Below are positions 26,251 to 35,516 of a DNA stretch of 55,454 nucleotides, one piece after another. Made by a program: the position numbers and the translations under genes. Origin of the DNA: Methanobacteriota archaeon (GTDB lineage Archaea; Halobacteriota; Methanomicrobia; Methanomicrobiales; Methanomicrobiaceae); contig JAEWWL010000006.1 of NCBI GenBank assembly GCA_023396365.1, positions 1-55,454 of the forward strand, given 5' to 3'. Below the pieces are notes generated by a model. It was given only the letters and a program-made list of their open reading frames with translations, ran no database searches and was not told the DNA's origin. Numbering within the stretch: position 1 is the stretch's first letter; each line of letters begins with the position of its first letter.

Positions 26251-26420
26251 AACCGCAGGGTTATTGGGTATAATCAGCAGGGTGTTAATCATTTATACCT
26301 GATTTTGCCAAAATTATCCTTAAAAGATAAGATATAAAACAGTCTGCAAAGTTCTCCCGTTTTTTTGCTCTGCACCTGTTTTGGATCTTCTATGCAAACT
26401 TATCTCATGCAAAAGAAACA

Positions 26421-26508
26421 AAAAAAAATTCATTCATAAAAAAAACCTAAAAAAAATTCATTCACAAAAGAAACCTGAAAAAAAATTCATGCACAAAGGA
26501 GAATTCAT
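26421..26508 (+). repeat. 28-29-bp direct repeat, three copies, ending in a ribosome-binding site
   Basis: Three A-rich units with the core aaaaaattcattcac-aaaagaaacct, at a period of 28 to 29 bases. The last unit has changed to gcacaaaggag and so supplies the Shine-Dalgarno sequence (AAAGGAG) of the gene at 26511. A weaker fourth copy may precede it (tcatgcaaaagaaac at 26406). Confidence 0.75.
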
Positions 26509-26510
26509 AG

Positions 26511-26960
26511 ATGAAATACAGCGGATGTGCAGAAGCAGTCCAAATGCCAAAAAATCCGTGCCTTAAAGACTCCTTATCCGGCATTTCAAAATTTCAAGAA
26601 ACAAAAGATTGTGCAGATATTCTCACGCCGCAAAAAAGCGGTTTTGGCAGTGATTCATACTGCACTTTTGATATTTTGCCTGAGGATGAACTCTCATACA
26701 TTAAAAGCTCCTTTGAAGACTTAAAAGAGGGTGACTTTGATGCAGCGGCATTTGTATTTTTAACAGGCTGTGCATTATCTGAGCTCAGAGTGGAAAAAAC
26801 CGCCCGGTTTTATGAGATAATATCTGAACTTTACAAAATGCATGAGAAAGCCTGCACAGGAAGAGGCGGATTTTTTATCTCAGGCGGCGATTATCTGACA
26901 TTTTCAGATGAGCCAGTAAAAGTAAAGCTTTACATCCCAAAATATTTTTTAAAGCTTTAA
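26511..26960 (+). CDS. hypothetical protein, 149 aa
   Basis: No family recognised. It has a strong ribosome site (AAAGGAGAA, 11 bases before ATG). The N-terminal third is Ser/Lys/Cys-rich and looks disordered; from about residue 55 it looks folded and helical (EDELSYIKSSFEDLKEGDFDAAAFVF, written here in part), ending in a short beta-like stretch KVKLYIPKYFLKL. No membrane segment or signal peptide. It stands alone between the CoM operon and the XRE regulator. Confidence 0.6.
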   Translation: MKYSGCAEAVQMPKNPCLKDSLSGISKFQETKDCADILTPQKSGFGSDSYCTFDILPEDELSYIKSSFEDLKEGDFDAAAFVFLTGCALSELRVEKTARFYEIISELYKMHEKACTGRGGFFISGGDYLTFSDEPVKVKLYIPKYFLKL

Positions 26961-27061
26961 GTCCTGGTTTTATCGGGCAATTATTTTTGATATCTGCATA
27001 GGCTTTGACTGTTCTTTAAAAATTTTTTTGACACAAAGGATAATTATTAACTCTATGTTTG

Positions 27062-27082
27062 TACAACTGTTGATTGGTTGTA
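27062..27082 (+). promoter_or_regulatory. inverted repeat immediately upstream of the XRE regulator start
   Basis: TACAAC (27062-27067), nine bases, GTTGTA (27077-27082), directly before the ATG at 27083; TTGTACAA at 27059-27066 is itself a palindrome. A TATA-like aattattaa lies about 35 bases before the ATG. The position suits an autoregulatory operator that would block transcription start or translation. Inferred from symmetry only. Confidence 0.4.
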
Positions 27083-27571
27083 ATGTTTTCAAAAAGGATT
27101 TTTCAGTCCGGATTTAAGGCCGCCCTTGAAGAGGAGCTTGCAAGAAAGGGCATAAGCATCAGGGAGATTGCTGAAAAAGCCTCGATTCCTCCGGCAACAA
27201 TATACAAAATCACATCAGGAGAAAGAGACCCGAGGTTTTCCACAGTCTGGGCGATTGTAAATGCACTTGAGCCGCAGGAAGGCGGGTTTATCGCGATAAT
27301 CGCCGCCAAATTTCTTCTTGACGAGGTGGAGTCAAAAATTATTGATATCGGAGAGAAAAAATTCAAAATAAAGGGGTATCCTGCATACACAATGGAGGAG
27401 TGCATCGTATCAGCAGTACGGGCGGAGAAAGAGGGTGCATCAGGAATTGTCTGTGCCCCGATTCTTGCATCGATTATTGAAAAGGTTGTTGATGTTCCTG
27501 TTGCAATAATTAAGCCTGATACAAAGACAATTAAAGATGCACTGCATTCACTTCAGAACAGAATTGATTAA
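27083..27571 (+). CDS. XRE-family transcriptional regulator with C-terminal sensor-like domain
   Basis: 162 residues from ATG 27083 (a TTG nine bases upstream is possible but overlaps the inverted repeat). Residues 10-65 are a Cro/CI helix-turn-helix (LARKGISIREIAEKASIPPA, then TIYKITSGERDPRF). The C-terminal ~90 residues (AYTMEECIVSAVRAEKEGAS, then GIVCAPILASIIEKVVDVPV) resemble the PrpR-N-like/periplasmic-binding fold seen in some archaeal regulators, which may sense a small ligand. Target genes unknown; the palindrome in front suggests autoregulation. Confidence 0.8.
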   Translation: MFSKRIFQSGFKAALEEELARKGISIREIAEKASIPPATIYKITSGERDPRFSTVWAIVNALEPQEGGFIAIIAAKFLLDEVESKIIDIGEKKFKIKGYPAYTMEECIVSAVRAEKEGASGIVCAPILASIIEKVVDVPVAIIKPDTKTIKDALHSLQNRID

Positions 27572-27770
27572 TTATTAACAGGACGATGATGAAAGTGCCC
27601 TCATTGCCCCGACCCCAACAATATTATTTAAGAAAGAGGATTTATTTAGAGAATTATATGGAGTGACTGCCTGCAAAACAGGATGCAAAAGCATTATGCC
27701 AAAAAAACAACTGCACAGATGCTAAAAAAAATTGCGGGAAAAAATTAAAAATTAAAATTAAAATTAAAAA

Positions 27771-27890
27771 TTCAATCTAAAAAGCAGACTGAAAATCCAA
27801 ATTTCAAAAATCAAAAAAACAAAATTAAAAAATTCAACCTAAAAAGCAGACTTAATATTCAAAATTTCAAAATTCAAAAAGCCGGTCTCA
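27771..27890 (+). repeat. 62-bp direct repeat in the gap between regulator and histidine kinase
   Basis: Two copies starting at 27771 (ttcaatctaaaaagcagact) and 27833 (ttcaacctaaaaagcagact), each followed by an A-rich tail with atttcaaaa. The 408-base gap 27572-27979 holds no convincing gene; it also has an aaaattaaaattaaaatt run (27742-27770). Confidence 0.75.
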
Positions 27891-27979
27891 AAAAGAGGAT
27901 TTGTAAAAAAAATCTGGATAAAGTCCGGGAATTTTTTTTAAATTCAGGGTGGAATTTTTAAAAAAAAGGAATGTGCAAT

Positions 27980-29713
27980 ATGAGGATAAAGAGTAAGGTA
28001 AACCTGCTGGTTCTTGCAACAGTTGCGATTCTTCTTATGGGCCTTATGGCAGGATTGTATTTTATCGGCATTGAAGGTCTTTTGGATATTGAAAAGCATG
28101 AAGCAATAGAAGACTCTGCCGGTGCTGAAAAGTACCTTTATACCAAAATATCCTCCATTGACAGAACAGACCGTGACTGGGCATTCTGGAACTCAACATA
28201 TTTTTTCATGGACGGCAAAGACCCGGATTATATCAGTGAAAATATGCTTGAAGGCTCTTTTGAAAACCTTGAATTAAACGCAATACTATATTTTGATTTA
28301 AATGGTGAGCTGTTCTTTGGAAGATACTATGATTTTCAGTCCGGCGGATTTGCCGAAATTCCAAAAAGCCTGATTGAAGAGATATCAGATGTTGATTTTG
28401 TAAAAAATCCAAATGAGCAGACCGGCGGTTTTGGATTTTTAAATACAGAAGATGAGCTGTATGCAGTTTCCATAAACCCGGTTTTAACAAACAGCGAAGA
28501 GGGTCCTGCAAAAGGGACTCTTGCGATGGCAAAGCTTGTAACAGATGAGTTTGTGAATGAAATATCAGATGAGATAGATATCATCGTTGAAGTAACAGCA
28601 CAGAAAAGGTTTGCTGATTCATTCCTTAATAATTTACACTCAGGCTCAAAGAGGATAATTATTGAGAAGGATAAAAATCTGATATCCGTAATTACTCCGT
28701 TTTATGACATAAAAGGAGAGCCCGTCGGAGAATTCAGGATAACAGAGAGAAGAGAGCTCTTTAACATGGGGCTTAGATCGGTCTATCTCAATCTTTTGTT
28801 TGCGCTTGTAACCTGTGTTGTGATAATTCTTTTGATGAATTATTTCATCGATTCAATAATTGTAAGAAGGCTTGAGCACTTCTCATCCGAACTTGAAAGA
28901 ATTGCCAAAGACAGGGATTATTCTGCAAGGCTTGATGACGGCGGCGATGATGAGATATCATCAATTACAAATTCTGCAAATGCCCTTTTAGAGACTATCC
29001 AGAAAAGCCTTGAAAGCCTTGAGATGAAAAACCGTGAGCTTAACAGAACGCTGTCTAAAAAATCAGAGCTTATCGGTGAGCTTCATCACCGCGTCAAGAA
29101 CAATCTCCAGTACATAATAAGCCTGATTGGAATAAAGTCCTTAAAAATTACTGATAAAAACGCCCTTGAAGTCATGAGTGAGGCAACAAACAGGATAAAG
29201 TACCTCGGAATGATTCACGATGATCTCTACAATAAAGACGATAAGGACTCGCTTTTATTCAAAGAGCACCTCTCCTCTCTTGCAAACCTTCTGCTTGAAG
29301 GCGTATCCACAGAGTTAAAGGAAAAAATCTCGGTGGAAATCAAAGGCGATGAATTTGAAGCAGAGCTTTCATATGCAATTCCCTTAAGCACTGCCATTTA
29401 TGAGCTTTTGAAAAATTCGGCAGATCATGCCTTTGATGAAAGCGGAGGAAAAATTGAGATTGTCTTATCTGAAGAGAGCGGCATCAGAAGAATCTCCATA
29501 AGCGACAACGGAAGAGGAATTGCAGATTCCAAAAATGGTCAGTCAGGGTTTGGAATAATTACAGCACGCGCAATTATTGCAAAACAGCTTAAGGGAAGCT
29601 TAAAAAGCACTGATTTAAAGAAAGGGACAGGCTGGCTTATAGAGTTCTGCCCCCAAAAATTAACAGAAGAAAATACTGCGGAATCAGAATTTTCAGAGGA
29701 GAAAAATGAGTGA
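27980..29713 (+). CDS. sensor histidine kinase with CHASE4 domain
   Basis: About 577 residues. TM1 near 5-27; an extracellular CHASE4 sensor (RTDRDWAFWNSTYFFMDG; SFENLELNAILYFDLNGELF) to about 195; TM2 around 265-290; HAMP linker; a HisKA_2-type phospho-acceptor box ELIGELHHRVKNNLQYIISL; and a HATPase domain (ELLKNSADHAF N-box; DNGRGI; GQSGFGI). Start at 27980: AAAGGA lies 9 bases upstream; an ATG at 27971 would overlap that site. It signals to the receiver protein encoded next, whose ATG overlaps this gene by 8 bases. Confidence 0.88.
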   Translation: MRIKSKVNLLVLATVAILLMGLMAGLYFIGIEGLLDIEKHEAIEDSAGAEKYLYTKISSIDRTDRDWAFWNSTYFFMDGKDPDYISENMLEGSFENLELNAILYFDLNGELFFGRYYDFQSGGFAEIPKSLIEEISDVDFVKNPNEQTGGFGFLNTEDELYAVSINPVLTNSEEGPAKGTLAMAKLVTDEFVNEISDEIDIIVEVTAQKRFADSFLNNLHSGSKRIIIEKDKNLISVITPFYDIKGEPVGEFRITERRELFNMGLRSVYLNLLFALVTCVVIILLMNYFIDSIIVRRLEHFSSELERIAKDRDYSARLDDGGDDEISSITNSANALLETIQKSLESLEMKNRELNRTLSKKSELIGELHHRVKNNLQYIISLIGIKSLKITDKNALEVMSEATNRIKYLGMIHDDLYNKDDKDSLLFKEHLSSLANLLLEGVSTELKEKISVEIKGDEFEAELSYAIPLSTAIYELLKNSADHAFDESGGKIEIVLSEESGIRRISISDNGRGIADSKNGQSGFGIITARAIIAKQLKGSLKSTDLKKGTGWLIEFCPQKLTEENTAESEFSEEKNE

Positions 29714-30086
29714 CAAAAAACCGCGAATACTGATTGTTGAGGATGACGATCTGATAGGTGAGTTTATAAAAACCGTTGTTACAGATATTTTCTCATATGA
29801 AAGCACAGGCCCTGTCATCTCATGTCAGGAGGCTGTAAAGGCCGCACTTAATGATAATTTTGATCTGATAATTATGGATATCAGGCTTGTCGGCCCAGGC
29901 GACGGCATTACAGCCTCCGAAAAGATAAGAGAGGCAGGCATTTTAACACCAGTTTTATTCTCCTCCGCAAGCACTGAGCAGAGCACGATGATGCGTGCGG
30001 AAAAAATTGAAAATTCCTATTTTCTAAAAAAGCCATACGAGATAAAAGATCTGATGAGGGAGATATCAGCGCTTTTAAAAAGATAA
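29706..30086 (+). CDS. stand-alone response regulator receiver protein
   Basis: 126 residues, receiver domain only. Acidic pocket EDDD (residues 11-14), phospho-acceptor Asp in LIIMDIRLVGPGDG, Thr/Ser switch in LFSSAS, and conserved Lys in FLKKPYEI. There is no DNA-binding output domain, so it must act through protein contacts. It overlaps the histidine kinase gene by 8 bases, giving a clear two-component pair. Confidence 0.92.
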   Translation: MSDKKPRILIVEDDDLIGEFIKTVVTDIFSYESTGPVISCQEAVKAALNDNFDLIIMDIRLVGPGDGITASEKIREAGILTPVLFSSASTEQSTMMRAEKIENSYFLKKPYEIKDLMREISALLKR

Positions 30087-30210
30087 AAGAGCCGGGAAAA
30101 AAAGTGCCCTTAAAAATCCAACTGATGCGGCTTTACAGGCGAAAATTAAAAATTCTGTCAGGAAAAAAAATTTAAAAAGGCTTTTTGCAATCCCTGCTTT
30201 ATGGGATTTT

Positions 30211-32691
30211 TTAGTCTGCTGCCTTTGTTTTTTCTCTTAGTGCAGGAGGAGTGTAATTTTTAAGAAGCAGTGAAAGGGAGACAACTGTTGCAGAGCTCAA
30301 CGCCATTGCAAGGCCTGCGTACTCCGGCCTGAAAACAATTCCGAAAAACGGGTACAAAAGTCCTGCTGCAACGGGGATAAGGGCTGTGTTGTACGCAAAT
30401 GCCCAGAACAGATTAAGCTTAATTCTTCCCATGACCTTTTTTGAAAGCTGTATTGCGGCAGGAACTCCAATAAGGCTTTCTCGCATAAGGACAATATCGG
30501 CACTTTCAAGTGCAATCTCAGTTCCGCTTCCAACCGCAATTCCGGCATCCGCCTCTGCAAGTGCAGGGGCATCGTTTATTCCGTCGCCGACAAATGAGAC
30601 GGGACCGTAAATTTCCCTGATGCTGCGGACCTTTAATGACTTGCCGGCAGGAAGAACGCCTGCGTAGAATTCATCAATTCCTGCCTGCTTTGAAATATGG
30701 CGGGCGGCATCTTCGCTGTCGCCTGTAATCATTGCAACAGACAAACCCTGTGATTTAAGCTCTCTGACTGCTCTGCCTGCATCCGGCTTTAGGCTGTCAG
30801 AGACAGAGATTACTCCGATTACAGAATTTTCAAGTGCGGCAATGACAGCAGTCCTTCCAATGCCCATGCTTTCTTTTAGTTCGGATAAAGCCTCAGCTGA
30901 GATTTCAAAGCCTGATTTTTCAATGAAATCTCGATTGCCGATGAAAAGTTTTTTGCCGTTGTACTCTGCGGCCACCCCCCCGCCTGCGTATGATTTAAAA
31001 TCTGATACCTTTGCAGGTTTTATTTTTTCATCCTCCGCTTTTTTAAGAATTGCTTTTGCTATCGGATGCTCTGAGTTGTATTCAGCTCCGGCGGCAAGGG
31101 ATAAAAGCTCTTTTTCATCAGTTCCAAATGATTTGACAGATACAACAGCCGGCTTTCCGGCGGTGAGCGTGCCGGTTTTGTCAAAGACAACGCACTTTAA
31201 TTTTCCGCAAATCTCAAGCGCCTCACCGTTTTTAATTAAAATTCCAAGCTCTGCACCGCGTCCTATTCCAACAGTAACTGCTGTGGGGGTTGCAAGGCCA
31301 AGAGCACAGGGGCATGCGACAACAATAATTGAGACAAACACAGTAACTGCAAACAAAAGTGAACTTTTAAACAAAAAGAGCCAGGCAAGGGATGATATTA
31401 CTGCAACTGATAAAATTGCAGGGATAAAGTAAGCAACAGCAGTATCTGCAATTCTTTGAACCGGCGGCTTTTGCCTCTGCGTCTCCTCAACAAGCTTTAT
31501 AATCTGCGACAAAACGGTATCGCGGCCGACTTTTGTCGAGCGGAAAATTACAGCCCCGCTTGTATTCAGCGTTCCGCCGATGACACTGTCGCCTGCCTTT
31601 TTTCTTTTTGGAACAGGCTCTCCTGTAATCATTGATTCATCAATATAGCCTTCGCCTGATGAAATGACTCCGTCAACAGGAATTCTTCCGCCGGGCTTTA
31701 CCATTATCTCGTCGCCTGAGACGAGCTCTTCTGCAAAAACCTCAGTGAATTCATCGCCTCTTCTGACAAATGCGGTCTTTGGCGAAAGCTCTATTAATTT
31801 TTTAACAGCATCATTTGTTTTTCCCTTTGCCTTTGCCTCAAGATACCGCCCGAGTGTTAAAAATGCGGCAAGCATTACAGATGTTTCATAAAACATGAAG
31901 TCCTCTGTCAGAAAGAGTCCGAATGTTCCAAGAACGGATGCAAAGTATGAAACTCCGATACCCATTGCATACATTACATCCATGCTCAGCATGCGGTTTT
32001 TAAGAGAGGAGAAGGCGGCGTGAAATACAGGATATCCAAGATACAAAAACGCCGGTGTAGTTATTGCAAACATCAGATACGAGGCGGGAAATATTGAAAA
32101 TTTCCAGAAAAACATTATCACAATGAGGACTGCCGACACAAGAAATCCGATAATTATCCGCAGTTTTCTGTCATTTTGCTCCTTTGAAAAGAAGCCGGCA
32201 AAGTCCTCATCTGCGGCCTCATCCTCTGCACCTAAAAATTCAAATCCTGCACCTGCCACAGCCGCTAAAAAATCAGAACGGTCTGCATATCCGGGAGTAT
32301 ATGAAATATATGCTGAATTGTCTGTAAGGCTTACATCTGCTGAGAGAACACCGTCTGTTTTTAAAAGCGCCTCTGAAATTTTTCCTGCACATACTGCACA
32401 GTGCATGCCGCCGATTTTAATCTTTATCTGATCTTTTAAGAGGCTGTATCCTGCATCTCTGATAATTTTTTCAATGTCTGAAATATTTATCTTCTCAGGA
32501 AGATATGCCAGTTCAGCAGTCCCTGATGCAAAATCAACAGAAGCAGACTCAATTCCGTCTGCACCTTTTAATGCAGACTCAAGATTTGCCGCACAGACTG
32601 CGCAGTGCATGCCGGAAATTTTAAGGGAGGCCTTTTGCCCTTTGACCTGTTTTTTCTCACTCTGTGCATTTTTTTCCGTAATATCCGCCAT
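30211..32691 (-). CDS. copA: copper-translocating P1B-type ATPase
   Basis: 826 residues. Two N-terminal heavy-metal-associated domains, each with MHCAVCA (C30/C33 and C98/C101); eight membrane segments; the actuator loop TGEP; the ion-path motif CPC at 460-462 typical of Cu(I) exporters; phosphorylated Asp504 in DKTGTLT; and hinge GDGINDAPAL. Exports monovalent copper using ATP. Start ATG 32691. It is divergent from the alcohol dehydrogenase gene; no copper chaperone or CsoR-type regulator is seen alongside. Confidence 0.94.
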   Translation of the reverse strand: MADITEKNAQSEKKQVKGQKASLKISGMHCAVCAANLESALKGADGIESASVDFASGTAELAYLPEKINISDIEKIIRDAGYSLLKDQIKIKIGGMHCAVCAGKISEALLKTDGVLSADVSLTDNSAYISYTPGYADRSDFLAAVAGAGFEFLGAEDEAADEDFAGFFSKEQNDRKLRIIIGFLVSAVLIVIMFFWKFSIFPASYLMFAITTPAFLYLGYPVFHAAFSSLKNRMLSMDVMYAMGIGVSYFASVLGTFGLFLTEDFMFYETSVMLAAFLTLGRYLEAKAKGKTNDAVKKLIELSPKTAFVRRGDEFTEVFAEELVSGDEIMVKPGGRIPVDGVISSGEGYIDESMITGEPVPKRKKAGDSVIGGTLNTSGAVIFRSTKVGRDTVLSQIIKLVEETQRQKPPVQRIADTAVAYFIPAILSVAVISSLAWLFLFKSSLLFAVTVFVSIIVVACPCALGLATPTAVTVGIGRGAELGILIKNGEALEICGKLKCVVFDKTGTLTAGKPAVVSVKSFGTDEKELLSLAAGAEYNSEHPIAKAILKKAEDEKIKPAKVSDFKSYAGGGVAAEYNGKKLFIGNRDFIEKSGFEISAEALSELKESMGIGRTAVIAALENSVIGVISVSDSLKPDAGRAVRELKSQGLSVAMITGDSEDAARHISKQAGIDEFYAGVLPAGKSLKVRSIREIYGPVSFVGDGINDAPALAEADAGIAVGSGTEIALESADIVLMRESLIGVPAAIQLSKKVMGRIKLNLFWAFAYNTALIPVAAGLLYPFFGIVFRPEYAGLAMALSSATVVSLSLLLKNYTPPALREKTKAAD

Positions 32692-32710
32692 CCCGTTTTT
32701 GGTTATTAAA

Positions 32711-32726
32711 CTCCTCTCATTAGGAG
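32711..32726. promoter_or_regulatory. small inverted repeat in the copA promoter region
   Basis: CTCCT-6 bases-AGGAG, 20 bases upstream of the copA start codon and about 190 bases before the divergent adh gene. On the minus strand the GAGAGGAG part lies too far from the ATG to be a standard ribosome site, so an operator is possible. Weak evidence. Confidence 0.25.
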
Positions 32727-32918
32727 ACTATATTTATTTCCCTAAAAATTTTATGAAGGCTTTAAAAACCGCTACTTAGCCGGTCAGAAAGATATGTGGT
32801 CCTGATTCAAATCCGCTTAAAAATGATTGCATTAATGAAAAAATTGGGTTCATTGACAATCTTTTTCTATTATTACCAGATATATTAAACCTTGTCATAC
32901 AGCTTATGAGGAATTTTT

Positions 32919-34085
32919 ATGTCTGCTGCGTTTAAAAGGGAACTTCGTAAATTTGTTGCACCGGAATTTATCGCAGGAGATGATTCCAGGATTTTTGCCG
33001 GAAAATATGCCGGCAATTTCGGATCAAAAAAAGTTCTTCTGGCAACTGATGATAATCTCCTAAACCAGCCCTGGATGGATGAAATTACCGGGAGTTTATC
33101 TGAAGCAGGAATTGATTACACTTCTTTTACAAAAATTTCAGAAAATCCGCATGACATAGAGGTTATGGAAGGCGCCGCTGTTTATGAGGATGAGGGATGC
33201 TCTGCAATTGTTGCTGTTGGCGGCGGAAGCGTCATGGACTGTGCAAAGGGAATAGGAATAATTGCGGCAAACGGCGGTGAAATCGGGGATTATGTCGGCG
33301 TTGATCTTGTCAAAAACCCGATGCCGCCTCTGATATGCATCCCGACCACAGGTGGAAGCTCGGCTGACGTATCGCAGTATGCTGTTATAAGCACAGATGA
33401 GACAAAAAGAAAAAATCTGATTGTATCAAAATCCTTAGTTCCTGATGTATCATTATTAGATCCAATTCCGCTTACCACACAGCCTGACCCAATTACTGTC
33501 TACTCCGGAATTGATGCATTTTCGCATGCAATCGAGGCTTATGTCTCGCAAGGCTCGTCTGACTGGAGTGATTTAATGGCGCTTGAGGCTTTGAGAAATA
33601 TCAAATCCTCATTTCCATATGATCCGTCTAAGAAATATGATCTGGATTTTCGCTACAAAACTCTTCTGTCAAGCTTATATGCAGGAATATCATTCTCCAA
33701 TGCCGGTCTTGGGCTGATTCATTCCATGTCGCATGCAATAGGAGGACTCTACAATCTTCCACACGGGCTGTCGAGCTTTATGATAATTCCTCATGCAATA
33801 AAGTACAACTTCTCCTCGGCCCCGCAAAAATACAGAGAAATTGCCGAAATCTTTTCTCCGGATACGAATGGAAAAAGCGATGCGGAGGTTTTGTCAGCAC
33901 TGCTTGAAGAGATATCCTATCTTGGCGGCGAATATGGTAAGGGCTTAAGCTTAAGTTCATCTGGTGCAGATGCTGAGGATATTCCACTTCTTGTGAAAAA
34001 TACGATGGCAGATCCGTGCATTGCGACTAATCCCAGGCTTCCTGCGGCAAAGGATGTAAAAGCCCTTTTTGCAGAGCTTTTTTAG
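32919..34085 (+). CDS. iron-containing (group III) alcohol dehydrogenase
   Basis: 388 residues. N-terminal NAD(P)-binding half with AVGGGSVMDCAKG, then PTTGGSSADVSQYAV. The C-terminal iron site is formed by Asp in the DVSLLDP region and His residues in GIDAFSHAIEAYV, LIHSMSHAIGG and NLPHGLSSF. Oxidises or reduces an alcohol/aldehyde; the substrate cannot be read from sequence. Start ATG 32919 has GAGGAA at a good distance. A single-gene unit; T- and A-rich DNA on both sides. Confidence 0.92.
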   Translation: MSAAFKRELRKFVAPEFIAGDDSRIFAGKYAGNFGSKKVLLATDDNLLNQPWMDEITGSLSEAGIDYTSFTKISENPHDIEVMEGAAVYEDEGCSAIVAVGGGSVMDCAKGIGIIAANGGEIGDYVGVDLVKNPMPPLICIPTTGGSSADVSQYAVISTDETKRKNLIVSKSLVPDVSLLDPIPLTTQPDPITVYSGIDAFSHAIEAYVSQGSSDWSDLMALEALRNIKSSFPYDPSKKYDLDFRYKTLLSSLYAGISFSNAGLGLIHSMSHAIGGLYNLPHGLSSFMIIPHAIKYNFSSAPQKYREIAEIFSPDTNGKSDAEVLSALLEEISYLGGEYGKGLSLSSSGADAEDIPLLVKNTMADPCIATNPRLPAAKDVKALFAELF

Positions 34086-34147
34086 ACGGCAAAAATTAAC
34101 AATAATTCAGAAATTTCAAAAAGCACAAAAAGAGCAGCAGACAAGTT

Positions 34148-35341
34148 ATGAAAGAAGAAATTTTTGGTGATAATCAGGCGCCGGATGACGACGGCTCAAT
34201 AGTAAATAATCTTGAAGAGGTTAGAAAAAGAATCATCGGCCTTGGCGATGACTCATTTAAAAAGAGCTATTACCCGATTCTTCAATACAGACAGGATGAG
34301 CTTAAGCGGTTTAGAATTGCCCTTGACGGCACAAACGATCTTGTCTTTATCTTAAATTATCCCTCCCTTAACATAACAGACTCCAACTGCCGTGCAGAGG
34401 ATGTTTTGGAATACTCAAAAAAAGAGTTAAAGGAGATGAATATTCGTGATCTTATCAGCGGAGAGTCAGAGCAGCTCCATGAAAATATTTCTCTTTTGGA
34501 GAAAGGCTCTTTTGGCCTTATAAGAGCTGATCTAAAAACCAAGTACGGCAGGATTATTCATATGGAGCTGAGCATGAGCCTTGCCGGATTTGGAAAGGAT
34601 ACCTATGCAGCGGCAGTATGCCGTGACATAACAGAAAGAGAGAGCTTAGAAAGAGCAGTACGCGAATCCGAACTTCAGTACAGGACAACAATAAACACTT
34701 TAAAAGACATAATTGTCGTAATTGACAGCTCACTTGATTTTGTAATTTTCAACAATGCCTTTGAGAAGCTGTGCACAAAAATAAATCCGGGCGGGGCGGA
34801 GAAGGTAAAAAACCTGAAAAATATTCTTTCATATTTTAACTGGGAGAGCAGCCGCACGCTTGACTCTCTTTCATATTTCCTTAATTTTTTTGAGATGAAT
34901 CTGAAGTTTAGAAGCAAAGGCGATGTCACATTTTACAGCCTGAGGAATATGCCCATTTTTGAAAACGGTGTTTTTAAACAGTCTGTGCTTTACCTAAGAG
35001 ACATAACCGGCGATGTGCTTATGGATAAGATGAAAAAAGAGGCATTTTTGCAGATTGATAAAAATATGGAGCAGTTTGCTGTATTAAACGATCATATCAG
35101 AAATCCCCTTCAGGTAATTCTTGGAATAGTCGACCTTGAATGCCCCGGAGCCGTTGAAAAAATAATGCCATATGTCGCAGAGATTGACAGGACAGTAAAC
35201 ATGCTTGACAACGGCTGGATTGAATCTGATAAGATTAGAAAGATGATTGCAAAGCACTATGGCGTATCTTTGGTTGAAGAGTCAGAGTTTGGTGAGGCAA
35301 TAAGCTACCTTAAAAAAGCATCCCGGAAAAAAACCGTTTAA
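34148..35341 (+). CDS. PAS-domain sensor protein with H-box but no ATPase domain
   Basis: 397 residues. Two or three PAS modules (about 50-165, 168-300), the first ending in the PAC-like AAVCRDITERESLE. The C-terminal ~90 residues (QIDKNMEQFAVLNDHIRNPL, then QVILGIVDLE) resemble the dimerisation/H-box helix of methanogen PAS histidine kinases, but the protein ends without a HATPase domain. No membrane segment, so a cytoplasmic sensor. It may act as an adaptor or be phosphorylated by another kinase. It follows the adh gene by 62 bases but no link is evident. Confidence 0.75.
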   Translation: MKEEIFGDNQAPDDDGSIVNNLEEVRKRIIGLGDDSFKKSYYPILQYRQDELKRFRIALDGTNDLVFILNYPSLNITDSNCRAEDVLEYSKKELKEMNIRDLISGESEQLHENISLLEKGSFGLIRADLKTKYGRIIHMELSMSLAGFGKDTYAAAVCRDITERESLERAVRESELQYRTTINTLKDIIVVIDSSLDFVIFNNAFEKLCTKINPGGAEKVKNLKNILSYFNWESSRTLDSLSYFLNFFEMNLKFRSKGDVTFYSLRNMPIFENGVFKQSVLYLRDITGDVLMDKMKKEAFLQIDKNMEQFAVLNDHIRNPLQVILGIVDLECPGAVEKIMPYVAEIDRTVNMLDNGWIESDKIRKMIAKHYGVSLVEESEFGEAISYLKKASRKKTV

Positions 35342-35435
35342 CAGAAAAAAACTGTTTAACAGAAAAAACTGTTTATTAGAAAAAACTGTTTAATAGAAAA
35401 AAATCCGGTTAATAGAACTAATCCGGTTAAATATT
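35336..35435 (+). repeat. 17-18-bp tandem repeat at the 3' end of the PAS gene
   Basis: About five units of gtttaacagaaaaaact, with drift to gtttattagaaaaaact, gtttaatagaaaa and ggttaatagaactaatcc. The first unit overlaps the last codons and the stop of the PAS gene (35341), so the repeat grew from the gene's own end. Confidence 0.8.
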
Positions 35436-35516
35436 ACCTGAAATTTACCTTGAAAAAATTAAAGACTGCCAAAAAAATTTATTTTTACAAAAAAAATTAA
35501 GAGCCTGCTGAGTTTT

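Noticed and set aside
26167..26337. 56-codon hydrophobic ORF over the 15-bp repeats
   Set aside because: Its repetitive Leu/Ile/Ser sequence is simply the 15-bp repeat read in frame, and there is no ribosome site.
26421..27890. Repeated units with regular spacing, considered as a CRISPR array
   Set aside because: Units are direct A-rich tandem copies without unique spacers or palindromic repeats, and no cas genes are present.
32770..32815. tRNA-like pieces (ttagccggtcag and tgattcaaatccg) upstream of the alcohol dehydrogenase gene
   Set aside because: Spacing leaves no room for an anticodon arm and the acceptor ends do not pair.
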